30,551 bases of DNA from Anaerotignum sp. (GTDB lineage Bacteria > Bacillota > Clostridia > Lachnospirales > Anaerotignaceae). Made by a program: the position numbers and the translations under genes. The notes under the pieces are model-generated. The model worked only from the letters and a program-made list of their open reading frames with translations, was not told the DNA's origin and did no database searches. Location of the stretch: contig JAHHTX010000012.1 in the NCBI GenBank assembly GCA_020024255.1, positions 1-30,551 on the forward strand, written 5' to 3'. Below are positions 15,728 to 23,400 of this stretch, piece by piece (position 1 is the stretch's first letter; the number at the start of each line of letters is the position of its first letter).

Positions 15728-16964
15728 ACAGAAACCCGAATTGTTGGCACCTGCCGGTGATTTGGAAAGATTGAAAATTGCAGTGCTTTATGGTGCAGAT
15801 GCTGTCTATATTGGTGGTGAAGCCTACAGCTTACGTGCAAAGGCAAAAAATTTTGATAAAGAAACGATGGCAGAAGGAATTCGTTTTGCCCATGACCATG
15901 GTGCAAAGGTCTATGTCACTGCCAATATTTATGCCCATAATGCGGATTTTGAAGGCATGGCAGACTATTTCCGTGAAATTTATGAATTGGGTGCAGATGC
16001 GGTTTTGGTTTCGGACCTTGGTGTGTTTTCTGTGGCAAAGGAAGCTGCCCCAAATTTGGAAATCCATGTTTCTACACAGGCAAACAATACCAACTACCAA
16101 AGTGCCAAAATGTGGTATCAGCTGGGGGCAAAGCGTGTTGTGGTAGCGAGAGAACTTTCTTTAAAGGAAATTGGAGAAATTCGGGAGAAAATCCCTGCGG
16201 ATATGGAAATTGAAGCCTTTGTTCATGGTGCAATGTGCATTTCTTATTCCGGCAGATGTTTGCTTAGTAATTATTTGAGTAATCGTGATGCCAACAAAGG
16301 GGCTTGTGCCCATCCCTGCCGTTGGAAATATCATCTTGTAGAGGAAACACGTCCCGGACAGTATATGCCCATAGAGGAAAACGAAAGAGGCACATATATT
16401 TATAATTCCAAAGATTTGTGTATGATAGATCATATTCCGGACTTGGTAAATGCTGGCGTTGTAAGCCTGAAAATCGAAGGCAGAATGAAAACCCCTTTTT
16501 ATGTTGGAACGGTAATCAAAGCATATCGCCGTGCCATTGATGACTATTTTACTGACCCTATGTGCTATGAAAAAAATCTGCCTCTTTATGTGGATGAAGT
16601 TTCTAAGGCAAGTCACAGAGCCTATACTACAGGTTTTTATTATGGAAAACCCGATGGAAATGAGCAGATATATACAAACAATTCCTATATTCGTTCCTAT
16701 GACTTTATTGGCATTGTTCAATCAGAACAGGATACAGATGGCTATGCTTGGATAGAGCAGCGGAATAAATTTTCTGTGGGAGAGGAAATTGAAGTGCTGT
16801 CGGCAAAGGGTGAGTCTTTTTCAATGGTAGTGACGGAAATGAGAAATGAAGAAGGAGAAGCTGTAGAATCAGCACCTCATCCACAGGAAAAACTGCGGAT
16901 AAAGTTTACAAGGCCGGTACAGCCCTTTGATATGATGCGGAAATTTCTTCCGGAGGGAGAATAA
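15717..16964 (+). CDS. trhP: U32-family protein, tRNA 5-hydroxyuridine synthesis (TrhP-like)
   Basis: 415 residues of the peptidase U32 family. The family signature is EAFVHGAMCISYSGRC, and four cysteines (C174, C181, C197, C201) are positioned to bind an iron-sulfur cluster. Members such as TrhP (YrrN/YrrO) help form 5-hydroxyuridine in tRNA from prephenate-derived chemistry; others are RlhA in rRNA hydroxylation or collagenase-like proteins. The 11-nt overlap with the methyltransferase that would act on its product supports TrhP. B. subtilis has two paralogues in tandem, but only one lies here, and a terminator follows. The AAGGAG ribosome binding site lies within trmR. Confidence 0.85.
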   Translation: MINKQKPELLAPAGDLERLKIAVLYGADAVYIGGEAYSLRAKAKNFDKETMAEGIRFAHDHGAKVYVTANIYAHNADFEGMADYFREIYELGADAVLVSDLGVFSVAKEAAPNLEIHVSTQANNTNYQSAKMWYQLGAKRVVVARELSLKEIGEIREKIPADMEIEAFVHGAMCISYSGRCLLSNYLSNRDANKGACAHPCRWKYHLVEETRPGQYMPIEENERGTYIYNSKDLCMIDHIPDLVNAGVVSLKIEGRMKTPFYVGTVIKAYRRAIDDYFTDPMCYEKNLPLYVDEVSKASHRAYTTGFYYGKPDGNEQIYTNNSYIRSYDFIGIVQSEQDTDGYAWIEQRNKFSVGEEIEVLSAKGESFSMVVTEMRNEEGEAVESAPHPQEKLRIKFTRPVQPFDMMRKFLPEGE

Positions 16965-17039
16965 TAAGCGGAATGTTTACATTATTTTTCTTAGTATAAT
17001 CAGGAAGAATGTAGAAGGAATATACCTTTGGAGCAGAGG

Positions 17040-17067
17040 AAGCAGGTAAAACCGCCTGCTTTTTTTG
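17040..17067 (+). terminator. Terminator of the mltG-trmR-trhP operon
   Basis: AAGCAGG (17040-17046) pairs with CCTGCTT (17055-17061), followed by a run of seven T. It ends 75 nt downstream of the trhP start of stop codon region. Confidence 0.85.
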
Positions 17068-17084
17068 CTGTAAAGAATATGTAG

Positions 17085-17100
17085 CAGGGCATTAGCCCTG
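17085..17100 (-). other. Small hairpin over the sigK stop codon
   Basis: CAGGGC-ATTA-GCCCTG, a 6-bp perfect stem. It overlaps the sigK stop. No T-run follows on the minus strand, so it is a weak terminator at best and may protect the mRNA end. Confidence 0.4.
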
Positions 17101-17784
17101 AGAGTCTGATAATGCCGCTCTTAATTTTTTTAGTGCCTTTTTTTCAATGCGGGATACATAGGAACGGGAGATACCCAGTTTTATGGCAATTTCCTGTTGG
17201 GTGAGGATATCGTAATTTCCCAGTCCGTATCGCAGACAAATTACGGCTTGTTCTCGTTTAGAAAGCACTTTTTTTACGGCGGCAAGCATTTTTTCGGAGC
17301 GAATGGCAAAGTCCAATGTATCAGCAAAATCCAGCGTATCGCTACCGATGATGTCCAACATGACAATTTCGTTTCCGTCCCTGTCTGTGCCAATGGGGTC
17401 ATAAAGAGAAATGTCATGACCAGATTTTTTGTTATTTCGCAAGTACATTAAAATTTCATTTTGTACACATTTTGCAGCATAAGATGCCAGTCTGATTTTT
17501 TTGGAAGGGTCAAAGGTTAAGATTGCCTTCATCAGTCCTACGGTACCAATGGAAATCATTTCTTCCGTATCTTTTTGTGGGGTGTTGTATTTTTTCACAA
17601 TATGTGCCACAAGGCGAAGGTTATGCAGCACAAGTTGGTCTTGGGCGTGTTTTTTTTCTTCTTCTGTACCATTTTGCAAAAGCAGCAGCCAAGCCTTTTC
17701 TTCTTCTTTCGTAAATGGCTTTGGAAAAGAACCATTTACGGAAAATCCCGTGAGAAACAATGGGGCAAGACAAAGTAAAAACAA
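17092..17784 (-). CDS. sigK: Sporulation sigma factor SigK (pro-form)
   Basis: SigK directs late mother-cell transcription in sporulation. The 230-residue product has a hydrophobic N-terminus (about residues 1-17) that fits the cleavable pro-sequence of pro-SigK. Sigma region 2 follows (NLRLVAHIVKKYNTPQKDTEE, then MISIGTVGLMKAI), with SLYDPIGTDRDGNEI and the region-4 helix-turn-helix (TQQEIAIKLGISRSYVSRIEKKAL). The gene is intact, with no inserted skin-type element. The start is a TTG: GGGAGG lies 8 nt before it. A GTG three codons earlier overlaps that ribosome binding site and is rejected. It is divergent from the spoIIA operon, 196 bp away. Some clostridia lack the pro-sequence or its processing, so cleavage is inferred. 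Confidence 0.9.
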   Translation of the reverse strand: MFLLCLAPLFLTGFSVNGSFPKPFTKEEEKAWLLLLQNGTEEEKKHAQDQLVLHNLRLVAHIVKKYNTPQKDTEEMISIGTVGLMKAILTFDPSKKIRLASYAAKCVQNEILMYLRNNKKSGHDISLYDPIGTDRDGNEIVMLDIIGSDTLDFADTLDFAIRSEKMLAAVKKVLSKREQAVICLRYGLGNYDILTQQEIAIKLGISRSYVSRIEKKALKKLRAALSDSQG

Positions 17785-17887
17785 AAAGCCCACCTCCCAA
17801 TCCGCTGTACCAAGGGGTATGATGTATTCTATGAAGGGACAATTTTCCTTGTGCGTGTCTGATTCTCGATTTTCCTGTCCTTTTTTT

Positions 17888-17913
17888 AAAGGAGAAGCAA
17901 GACAAGGCAGAAT
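17888..17913 (+). promoter_or_regulatory. Candidate SigH promoter of spoIIA
   Basis: AAAGGAGAA (17888-17896) and GCAGAAT (17907-17913) fit the SigH pattern RnAGGAwWW and RnnGAAT, with a 10-nt spacer (11-12 is usual). The spoIIA operon is SigH-dependent in the species where it has been studied. The assignment is plausible but not certain. Confidence 0.4.
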
Positions 17914-17980
17914 TTTGCAGAACGATTTTTTACAAAACAGCAGGAAAATCAGGTATAGTGAGAGGAAAAGGAGGTATTTT

Positions 17981-18334
17981 ATGGAACTGAATTTTTCAAA
18001 AAAAGGAAATATTTTAATCGTAGAGATTATGGGAGATATAGACCATCACACCTGCCATATGCTGCGAGAGGAAACAGACCGAAATTTTGAGGAGATGCGA
18101 GGAAAACATATACTTTTTTCTTTTCAGGGAGTAGAATTTATGGATAGTTCTGGTATTGGTGTATTGATTGGGCGGTACAAGCAAATCAAAGGATTGGGGG
18201 GCAGAGTAGCAGTTGCCGGTGCAGGCGAAAAAATCAGAGAGATTTTCCGTATTTCTGCCTTGGACAAGCTAATTCCGGCTTTTCGCACCAAAGAAGATGC
18301 TGTATTATATTTGGAAGGAGGAAATCAGAATTGA
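17981..18334 (+). CDS. spoIIAA: Anti-sigma F factor antagonist SpoIIAA
   Basis: SpoIIAA is a STAS-domain protein that, when unphosphorylated, releases SigF from the anti-sigma factor SpoIIAB in the forespore. The 117 residues contain the STAS signature FMDSSGIGVLIGRYKQIK, with the phosphorylatable serine at position 56 or 57. GDIDHHTCHMLREE matches the family's GELDHHTAE segment. The ATG at 17981 is chosen because AAGGAGG lies 6 nt upstream and the product then has normal length. The frame is open far upstream, but that region is shared with the divergent sigK start and shows no coding sense. Its stop overlaps the spoIIAB start by 4 nt. Confidence 0.95.
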   Translation: MELNFSKKGNILIVEIMGDIDHHTCHMLREETDRNFEEMRGKHILFSFQGVEFMDSSGIGVLIGRYKQIKGLGGRVAVAGAGEKIREIFRISALDKLIPAFRTKEDAVLYLEGGNQN

Positions 18335-18753
18335 AGAATCATATGCGTGTGTTTTTTGATGCGAAGTCGGAAAACGAGAGTCTTGCAAGAATGGTGGCAG
18401 CAGTTTTTTTTGCTGCTTTAAATCCGACGGTATCGGAGCTTTCTGATATAAAAACGGCTGTTTCCGAAGCTGTGACCAATGCCATTATTCATGGTTATGA
18501 AGGGAAGGAGGGAATAGTCGAGCTGTACTGTGCCTATGATGATAAAAAACTGTACATAGAAGTGGGAGATACAGGAGTAGGTATTGCGGATATTGCCAAA
18601 GCTATGGAGCCTTTGTATACTTCAAAACCGGAATTGGAGCGTTCTGGTATGGGTTTTACGATTATGGAGACATTTATGGATGCCATGCGTGTGGAAAGTG
18701 GAAAAGACGGCGGAACGAGAGTTTTTCTGGAAAAGAATCTGTGTGAGGAGTGA
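18331..18753 (+). CDS. spoIIAB: Anti-sigma F factor / serine kinase SpoIIAB
   Basis: SpoIIAB binds and holds SigF inactive and phosphorylates SpoIIAA. The 140-residue GHKL-fold protein has the N box EAVTNAIIHGY, the G1 box DTGVGIAD and the G2 region PELERSGMGFTIMETFMD, all closely like B. subtilis SpoIIAB. The start is a TTG overlapping the spoIIAA stop. GGAGG lies 9 nt before it, and the resulting MKNHM start parallels the MKNEM start of B. subtilis SpoIIAB, so I prefer it to the ATG four codons later. The overlap indicates coupled translation, which helps keep the three proteins in ratio. Confidence 0.95.
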   Translation: MKNHMRVFFDAKSENESLARMVAAVFFAALNPTVSELSDIKTAVSEAVTNAIIHGYEGKEGIVELYCAYDDKKLYIEVGDTGVGIADIAKAMEPLYTSKPELERSGMGFTIMETFMDAMRVESGKDGGTRVFLEKNLCEE

Positions 18754-18758
18754 CTCAA

Positions 18759-19481
18759 ATGGATGCCATACGAGAACAGATTAAGGAAGCACAGGCAGGC
18801 AGCAAGGAGGCAAAGGAACGGATTATTTCGGACAATGCAGGACTGGTCTGGAGCGTAGTGCGTCGTTTTTACGGCAGAGGGTATGACCCGGAGGATTTGT
18901 ATCAGGTGGGCATTATTGGTCTTTTGAAGTGTATTGATAAATTTGATTTTTCCTATGATGTCAAATTTTCTACCTATGCTGTTCCCATGATTCTTGGAGA
19001 AATCAAGAGATTTTTGCGTGATGACGGTATGATTAAAGTAAGCCGCCCCCTAAAAGAGCTTGCCATGAAGGCGGCAGCAGCAAGGGAACGCTTGACAAAG
19101 GAGCAAGGCAGAGAAATTACGCTTTTGGAACTTGCGGAAGAAATCTCTGTGACACCAGAGGAGCTTGTGCCGGCACTGGAAGCGGGCAGAGATGTGGAGA
19201 GTTTGTCTGCGGTGGTATATCAAAAGGACGGAGAAGGCGGAGTCTCCATTGAAGACTGTATTGCAGGAGAGGAAGAAGAAACGGGCATTGTAGATCGGCT
19301 GATTTTGCAAGATGCCCTTGAAAATTTGCCGCCAAAAGAAAGATGTGTCATTGTACTGCGGTATTTTCAGGATAAAACACAGGTAGACATTGCCAATATG
19401 CTTGGGATTTCCCAAGTACAGGTTTCCCGTATTGAAAAACGGGTTTTAGGCATTTTGCGTCAACATATGAAAGAAAAATAG
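18759..19481 (+). CDS. sigF: Forespore sigma factor SigF
   Basis: SigF is the first compartment-specific sporulation sigma factor. The 240 residues show sigma region 2 (DNAGLVWSVVRRFYGRGYDPEDL, then YQVGIIGLLKCIDKFD and FSTYAVPMILGEIKRFLRDDG), region 3, and region 4 (LPPKERCVIVLRYFQDKTQ, then ANMLGISQVQVSRIEKRVL). The ATG at 18759 is used because GAGGAG sits 8 nt before it. A GTG at 18750 lies within that ribosome binding site. It is the last gene of spoIIAA-spoIIAB-sigF, 5 nt after spoIIAB, and ends at a strong terminator. No spoVA genes follow. Confidence 0.95.
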   Translation: MDAIREQIKEAQAGSKEAKERIISDNAGLVWSVVRRFYGRGYDPEDLYQVGIIGLLKCIDKFDFSYDVKFSTYAVPMILGEIKRFLRDDGMIKVSRPLKELAMKAAAARERLTKEQGREITLLELAEEISVTPEELVPALEAGRDVESLSAVVYQKDGEGGVSIEDCIAGEEEETGIVDRLILQDALENLPPKERCVIVLRYFQDKTQVDIANMLGISQVQVSRIEKRVLGILRQHMKEK

Positions 19482-19542
19482 ACAGAATGAATCACAAAGA
19501 GCAAGATGTTAATTTTTATAGGTTCCATAGGTTGATATTTTG

Positions 19543-19567
19543 AGCCGCCAAGAGCGGCTTTTTTTTT
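19543..19567 (+). terminator. Terminator of the spoIIA operon
   Basis: AGCCGC (19543-19548) and GCGGCT (19554-19559) form a GC-rich 6-bp stem with a 5-nt loop, followed by eight T (19560-19567). Confidence 0.92.
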
Positions 19568-19669
19568 ATGGCTTGCATATATGATATAAATGCAAAGGTA
19601 GAAAAATAAGGAGGGTTTACACCATTTTCTTTATCATTGTGCCTGCGAAAGCAACCAGAAAAGAAGAAA

Positions 19670-19744
19670 ATGAGCCATTACAGACATCTTACCATTGAAG
19701 AATACAAAAAAAACGATATTTTTGATGGACAGGCTATACTTTGA
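19670..19744 (+). pseudogene. Truncated IS30-family transposase start
   Basis: The ATG opens MSHYRHLTIEEYKKNDIFDG and stops soon after. MSHY.HLTIEE is the characteristic start of many IS30-family transposases, which usually continue R.KI. The frame diverges after 11 residues and ends at a stop, so only the first codons are left. It is the second such remnant in the window; both lie at the boundary between core genes and accessory genes. Confidence 0.45.
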
Positions 19745-19976
19745 CAAAATTTCTTCATAATTGAATCACAATAAGTCCATAATTTTCCATGATAAGGTAA
19801 AAAACATATAAAGTGTATCATGCAAATGTAGACAAAGTGGTTTTTATCCTTTTTCAAAAATGAGGCTTTGACGAAGGGGGTGACATTGTCGACACTCCTA
19901 TCATATTTAGTTTATAAAAAACGCAGACAAAAGAATAGACAAAGTTTTGGTATAACTGCCAAAGAGTTAAACGAAC

Positions 19977-20005
19977 TTGAAAGGAGTAAAAATATAGTAT
20001 ATAAT
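19977..20005 (+). promoter_or_regulatory. Consensus promoter for the adhesin-sortase operon
   Basis: TTGAAA (19977-19982), a 17-nt spacer, TATAAT (20000-20005). It reads toward the adhesin and would give a 5' leader of about 400 nt. Confidence 0.7.
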
Positions 20006-20222
20006 TGTATAAATTATATGTGTTGTGAATAATTCGGTTATCAAATAGTAACTCTATAACCTTTAACCTTTGTTAAGAATAGATAACTTCTATTGCAACG
20101 AGGGCAGATGGAATCATGAGATTTTCTTGCATGAGCCAGATAGAATCTTTTGCGTAAGGTTGTTTGATGCCATCGTTATGAATGTTAAATTTTTTCTTAT
20201 GTGTCTGTCTATGTTAGAGATG

Positions 20223-20267
20223 TTGGGATTTGGGCAGAGGGACATATCTAGTCAGTCCTAATCCCAG
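20223..20267 (+). promoter_or_regulatory. Leader hairpin upstream of the adhesin
   Basis: TGGGATT (20224-20230) pairs with AATCCCA (20260-20266), and GGGAC (20239-20243) pairs with GTCCT (20255-20259) directly inside. This leaves an 8-nt bulge on the 5' side only and an 11-nt loop. A second stem, GGAAC/GTTCC, follows at 20291-20316. The structure may control expression, but I recognise no known RNA class. Confidence 0.4.
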
Positions 20268-20410
20268 TTACAAAGTAATGGTACTCGGTTGGAACTATCA
20301 GCAACAAAAAAGTTCCGGACGTATCCTTTTTCATTTAATATCTGGACATTTTCGATTTTTGAAGAGGCTGGAAATTCATCGTTTGTATGAGAAAAGGAGA
20401 GGTATGGCGT

Positions 20411-23400
20411 ATGGAGAACAAGACTAAATCGTTGGTTGCCAAGTACAGGCAAGTGACTCATAGAACAAGAAAAATAGTTGCGGTACTTACATTGATAGTT
20501 ATGATAGGAACGGTTTTGATGCCGGCACAGCCAGCATTTTCAATGACCAATAAAATTATTTGCAAAATGGAAGAGCATACCCATATAGATGCATGCTATG
20601 AAATGCAGTCGATTTGCGGGCAAGATGAAAGTGAAGAACATACCCATACCGAGGAATGCTGGCAAAAAAATCTTGTTTGTACGTTGCCAGAACATACCCA
20701 TGTTGCAGAATGCTATACGCACACCGATGCTGAAATAGAAAGTCCGTCTGAGGACAAGGCTGAAGGACAGATTGTTGAAGATTTTCCAGAAGCACCCTCA
20801 GCAGAGCATCTGCCCAAAGATATCCCAGAGAAGTATACCGATGTGTATGACGCAAAGATTCCCGGTGGGGGTATTCGTGTGTATGCTCAGCCTGATACAA
20901 TCCCCAAAGATGTTGAACTGAATGTACGGCTTCTAGATGAATCCAGCACAGAGTTTGCACAGGCTGTGGAACGGCTTAAGTCTGCGGGCAATCATTATGA
21001 TTTCATAAAAGCATTGGATATTTCCTTTATCAACCAACAGGGGGAGGAGATAGAGCCACTGGCACCTGTTTATATTTCCATTGATGTGGGAACATTGTTG
21101 CCAGAAGAAGCAAATCCCAGAAGTATTCAGATTCAGCATCACAAAGAGCTCGTACCTTTGACAGACAAGGATAGAGATAAGGACGGGATACAAGATGAAA
21201 TTTATACTGTCCAGGAACCTAATGTGAGAATGGAATCGGTGGTAGATAATCATAAAGGTGTATTGGAGCAGGATACAGAGGCTGGTTCATGGGTTGCGAT
21301 ATTCCCCGTGGACAGTTTTTCCATATTTACCATTACTTCCAGTGGTTGGTCGCAACTGAATATTCAAGTTCAGTGTGTGGACGAATATGCACTAGAACTG
21401 GAGGAGGGAAAAAAGCCAAATAATATCATTAAAGATGAAATGCATAAGCCAGATGCTACATTTGATATCACTTTCATGACGAATGAACATGAGCGTATTA
21501 AAATTGATGGCTATCAATATGATGGAAAAGCGTATTATATGCAGGGTGGTCAATACAAACATCGAATTTACGGTCTGCGACGTGAAAACGGAAAATGGTA
21601 TTATTATCCCAATGATAACAATAGGAATGCAAAAACAGAGTTTGATCCTCAGCCGGATTTTTATGGGGAAAACCCGAAGGATTTCATTAGGTTGGTTTAT
21701 AAAAAGGTGATGAAAATTCCAGTGCAATATGTGCATTATGATGATAAAAAAAATGAAATTGTTTCGTTGCCTCAGGAAGCTACACCAAATGGAAGAAATC
21801 CGGATTATATTACAAATTTAGGCAATGAGTTTTTTATCAGAGATGTCGATTCGATACCAAAGATAAACACATATTTCTACATTGGCAAAGCCTTTATAGG
21901 TGAGGCTGTTCCGAAAAATGAAGTGCTCACAGTTATCAGCAAAGAGGGACAAATATACGGTGTGACACCTGATGAAAAAGAAATTCCACTGACAGAAGAT
22001 AATCCACTGAAAGTGTTGTACAGTAAGACACAAACGGGAAGACCAGATACCATTCGTACAGTGCCGACTCGTGACAAAGGTCTTGTCATTAACCTGTTTG
22101 ACTATGATTCCGGAGAGAGAAGCGGTGAGGATGAGAAAATCAATGCAGGAAAAAAACTTCAATTTGTACAGGATCGATCTAGGGAACAGGAATATAATAG
22201 ATGGACGGGTATGGATGGTGGTATCTATACCGGTATTGTAGAAGAGGAACTTGTAGATGGGTATCCCGTTGTCGATGGGCAGTCTTTGAATTATCTGTTT
22301 GATCCTGATATAGGACGAGCAGAACTGGGAAAAACTGTTAAGCATGTACATACTAATTTAGACCATCTGTTCACTGTAGACAAAGATGGCTATTACACTT
22401 ATGATTCGATGAGGAATTTTGCTACGGTTATGGACCCCAGTACTCCGGGCGGGGAGCCACCCCATTATCCAGGTCAGAATGATGGCGGCAATTTTGTTGT
22501 ATATAAACAGCCTGCATTACCCGGTCAATTTGGAGAGGGTGACAACCCCAAATTTTTGCCTTTTAATAAGTACAGTGAAGCCAATAGACCCAATAAGCCA
22601 CATAATCAAGAGACAATTAAACAATACCATTTTGGCATGACCATGGAGGCAGATTTCATTATGCCTATTGGAGGTCAGGTAGCCGATGAAGACGGTAGTT
22701 TTACCGGTTTAAGAGATATGGTTTTTCAGTTTAATGGCGATGATGATGTATGGTTTTTTATTGATGGGAAACTCGTTCTTGATTTAGGTGGTATTCATGA
22801 TCGTTATGGTGGAATGATTAACTTTAGAACCGGTGAAGTTAGAACCAATGCACCCTCTATGGAGCATAGCGGACGGGTACAGAAAAATCTCTATAACATA
22901 CAAGGAGACCCTAATGAATTAACATACAACCAACTTGCAGAAGCACGTGAAAATGCGGGATTTGGTAAATTCAGCAAGCACAGATTCAAATTTTTCTACT
23001 TGGAGCGTGGTAAGGGTGCTTCTAACTGTGAGATTAGTTTTAACATGATTCCTGTAGTGCATACCTTGGTAATTGGTAAACGCCTTCCTGAGCATTTGCA
23101 TGTGGCTCCGGTGGATCATATGTGGTATCAGTTTCAGGTGGAAACGGAACAACCAGGAGGGAACCGAAAGCCTTTGGCTAACACCACATATGATGTAATC
23201 AAATTGGAGCCTGACAGTGATCCAATTATTGGCGGAGAGTTTGTGCGAGGGGGTAAAACCGACAATGACGGATATTTTTATCTAAGAGCAGGAGAACGTG
23301 CAGTCTTTAGAGATGACATTGATTTAAAAGACACAGGTATAACGGAAACCTCAAAAGTTAAAATTTTTGTTAGCGAAATTATTCGGAATGATCAGGGTAA

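Larger units (their letters stand above)
19568..20410. other. 843-bp gene-free region before the adhesin
   Basis: AT-rich DNA with no supported gene. It holds a short IS30-like relic (19670), a weak 50-codon frame starting with GTG at 19880 that I do not accept, a consensus promoter (19977-20005), and a leader of about 400 nt with two hairpins before the adhesin start. No tRNA or known riboswitch is recognised. Confidence 0.6.

Noticed and set aside
16161..16721. 186-codon minus-strand frame opposite trhP
   Set aside because: The plus-strand gene is certain, and the antisense sequence has no recognisable domain.
17501..17980. 160-codon upstream extension of spoIIAA
   Set aside because: It overlaps the divergent sigK gene, lacks STAS sequence, and the true ATG with AAGGAGG gives the normal 117-residue length.
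19880..20032. 50-codon frame starting with GTG before the adhesin
   Set aside because: The GTG overlaps the only purine-rich site, the sequence is not protein-like, and the consensus promoter lies inside it.
20387..20410. Adhesin start eight codons upstream
   Set aside because: The ribosome binding site GGAGAGG would then be inside the coding region; the ATG at 20411 fits it better.
20012..20410. c-di-GMP riboswitch in the adhesin leader
   Set aside because: Leaders of clostridial adhesins can carry one, but I find no match to the conserved GEMM core sequence.
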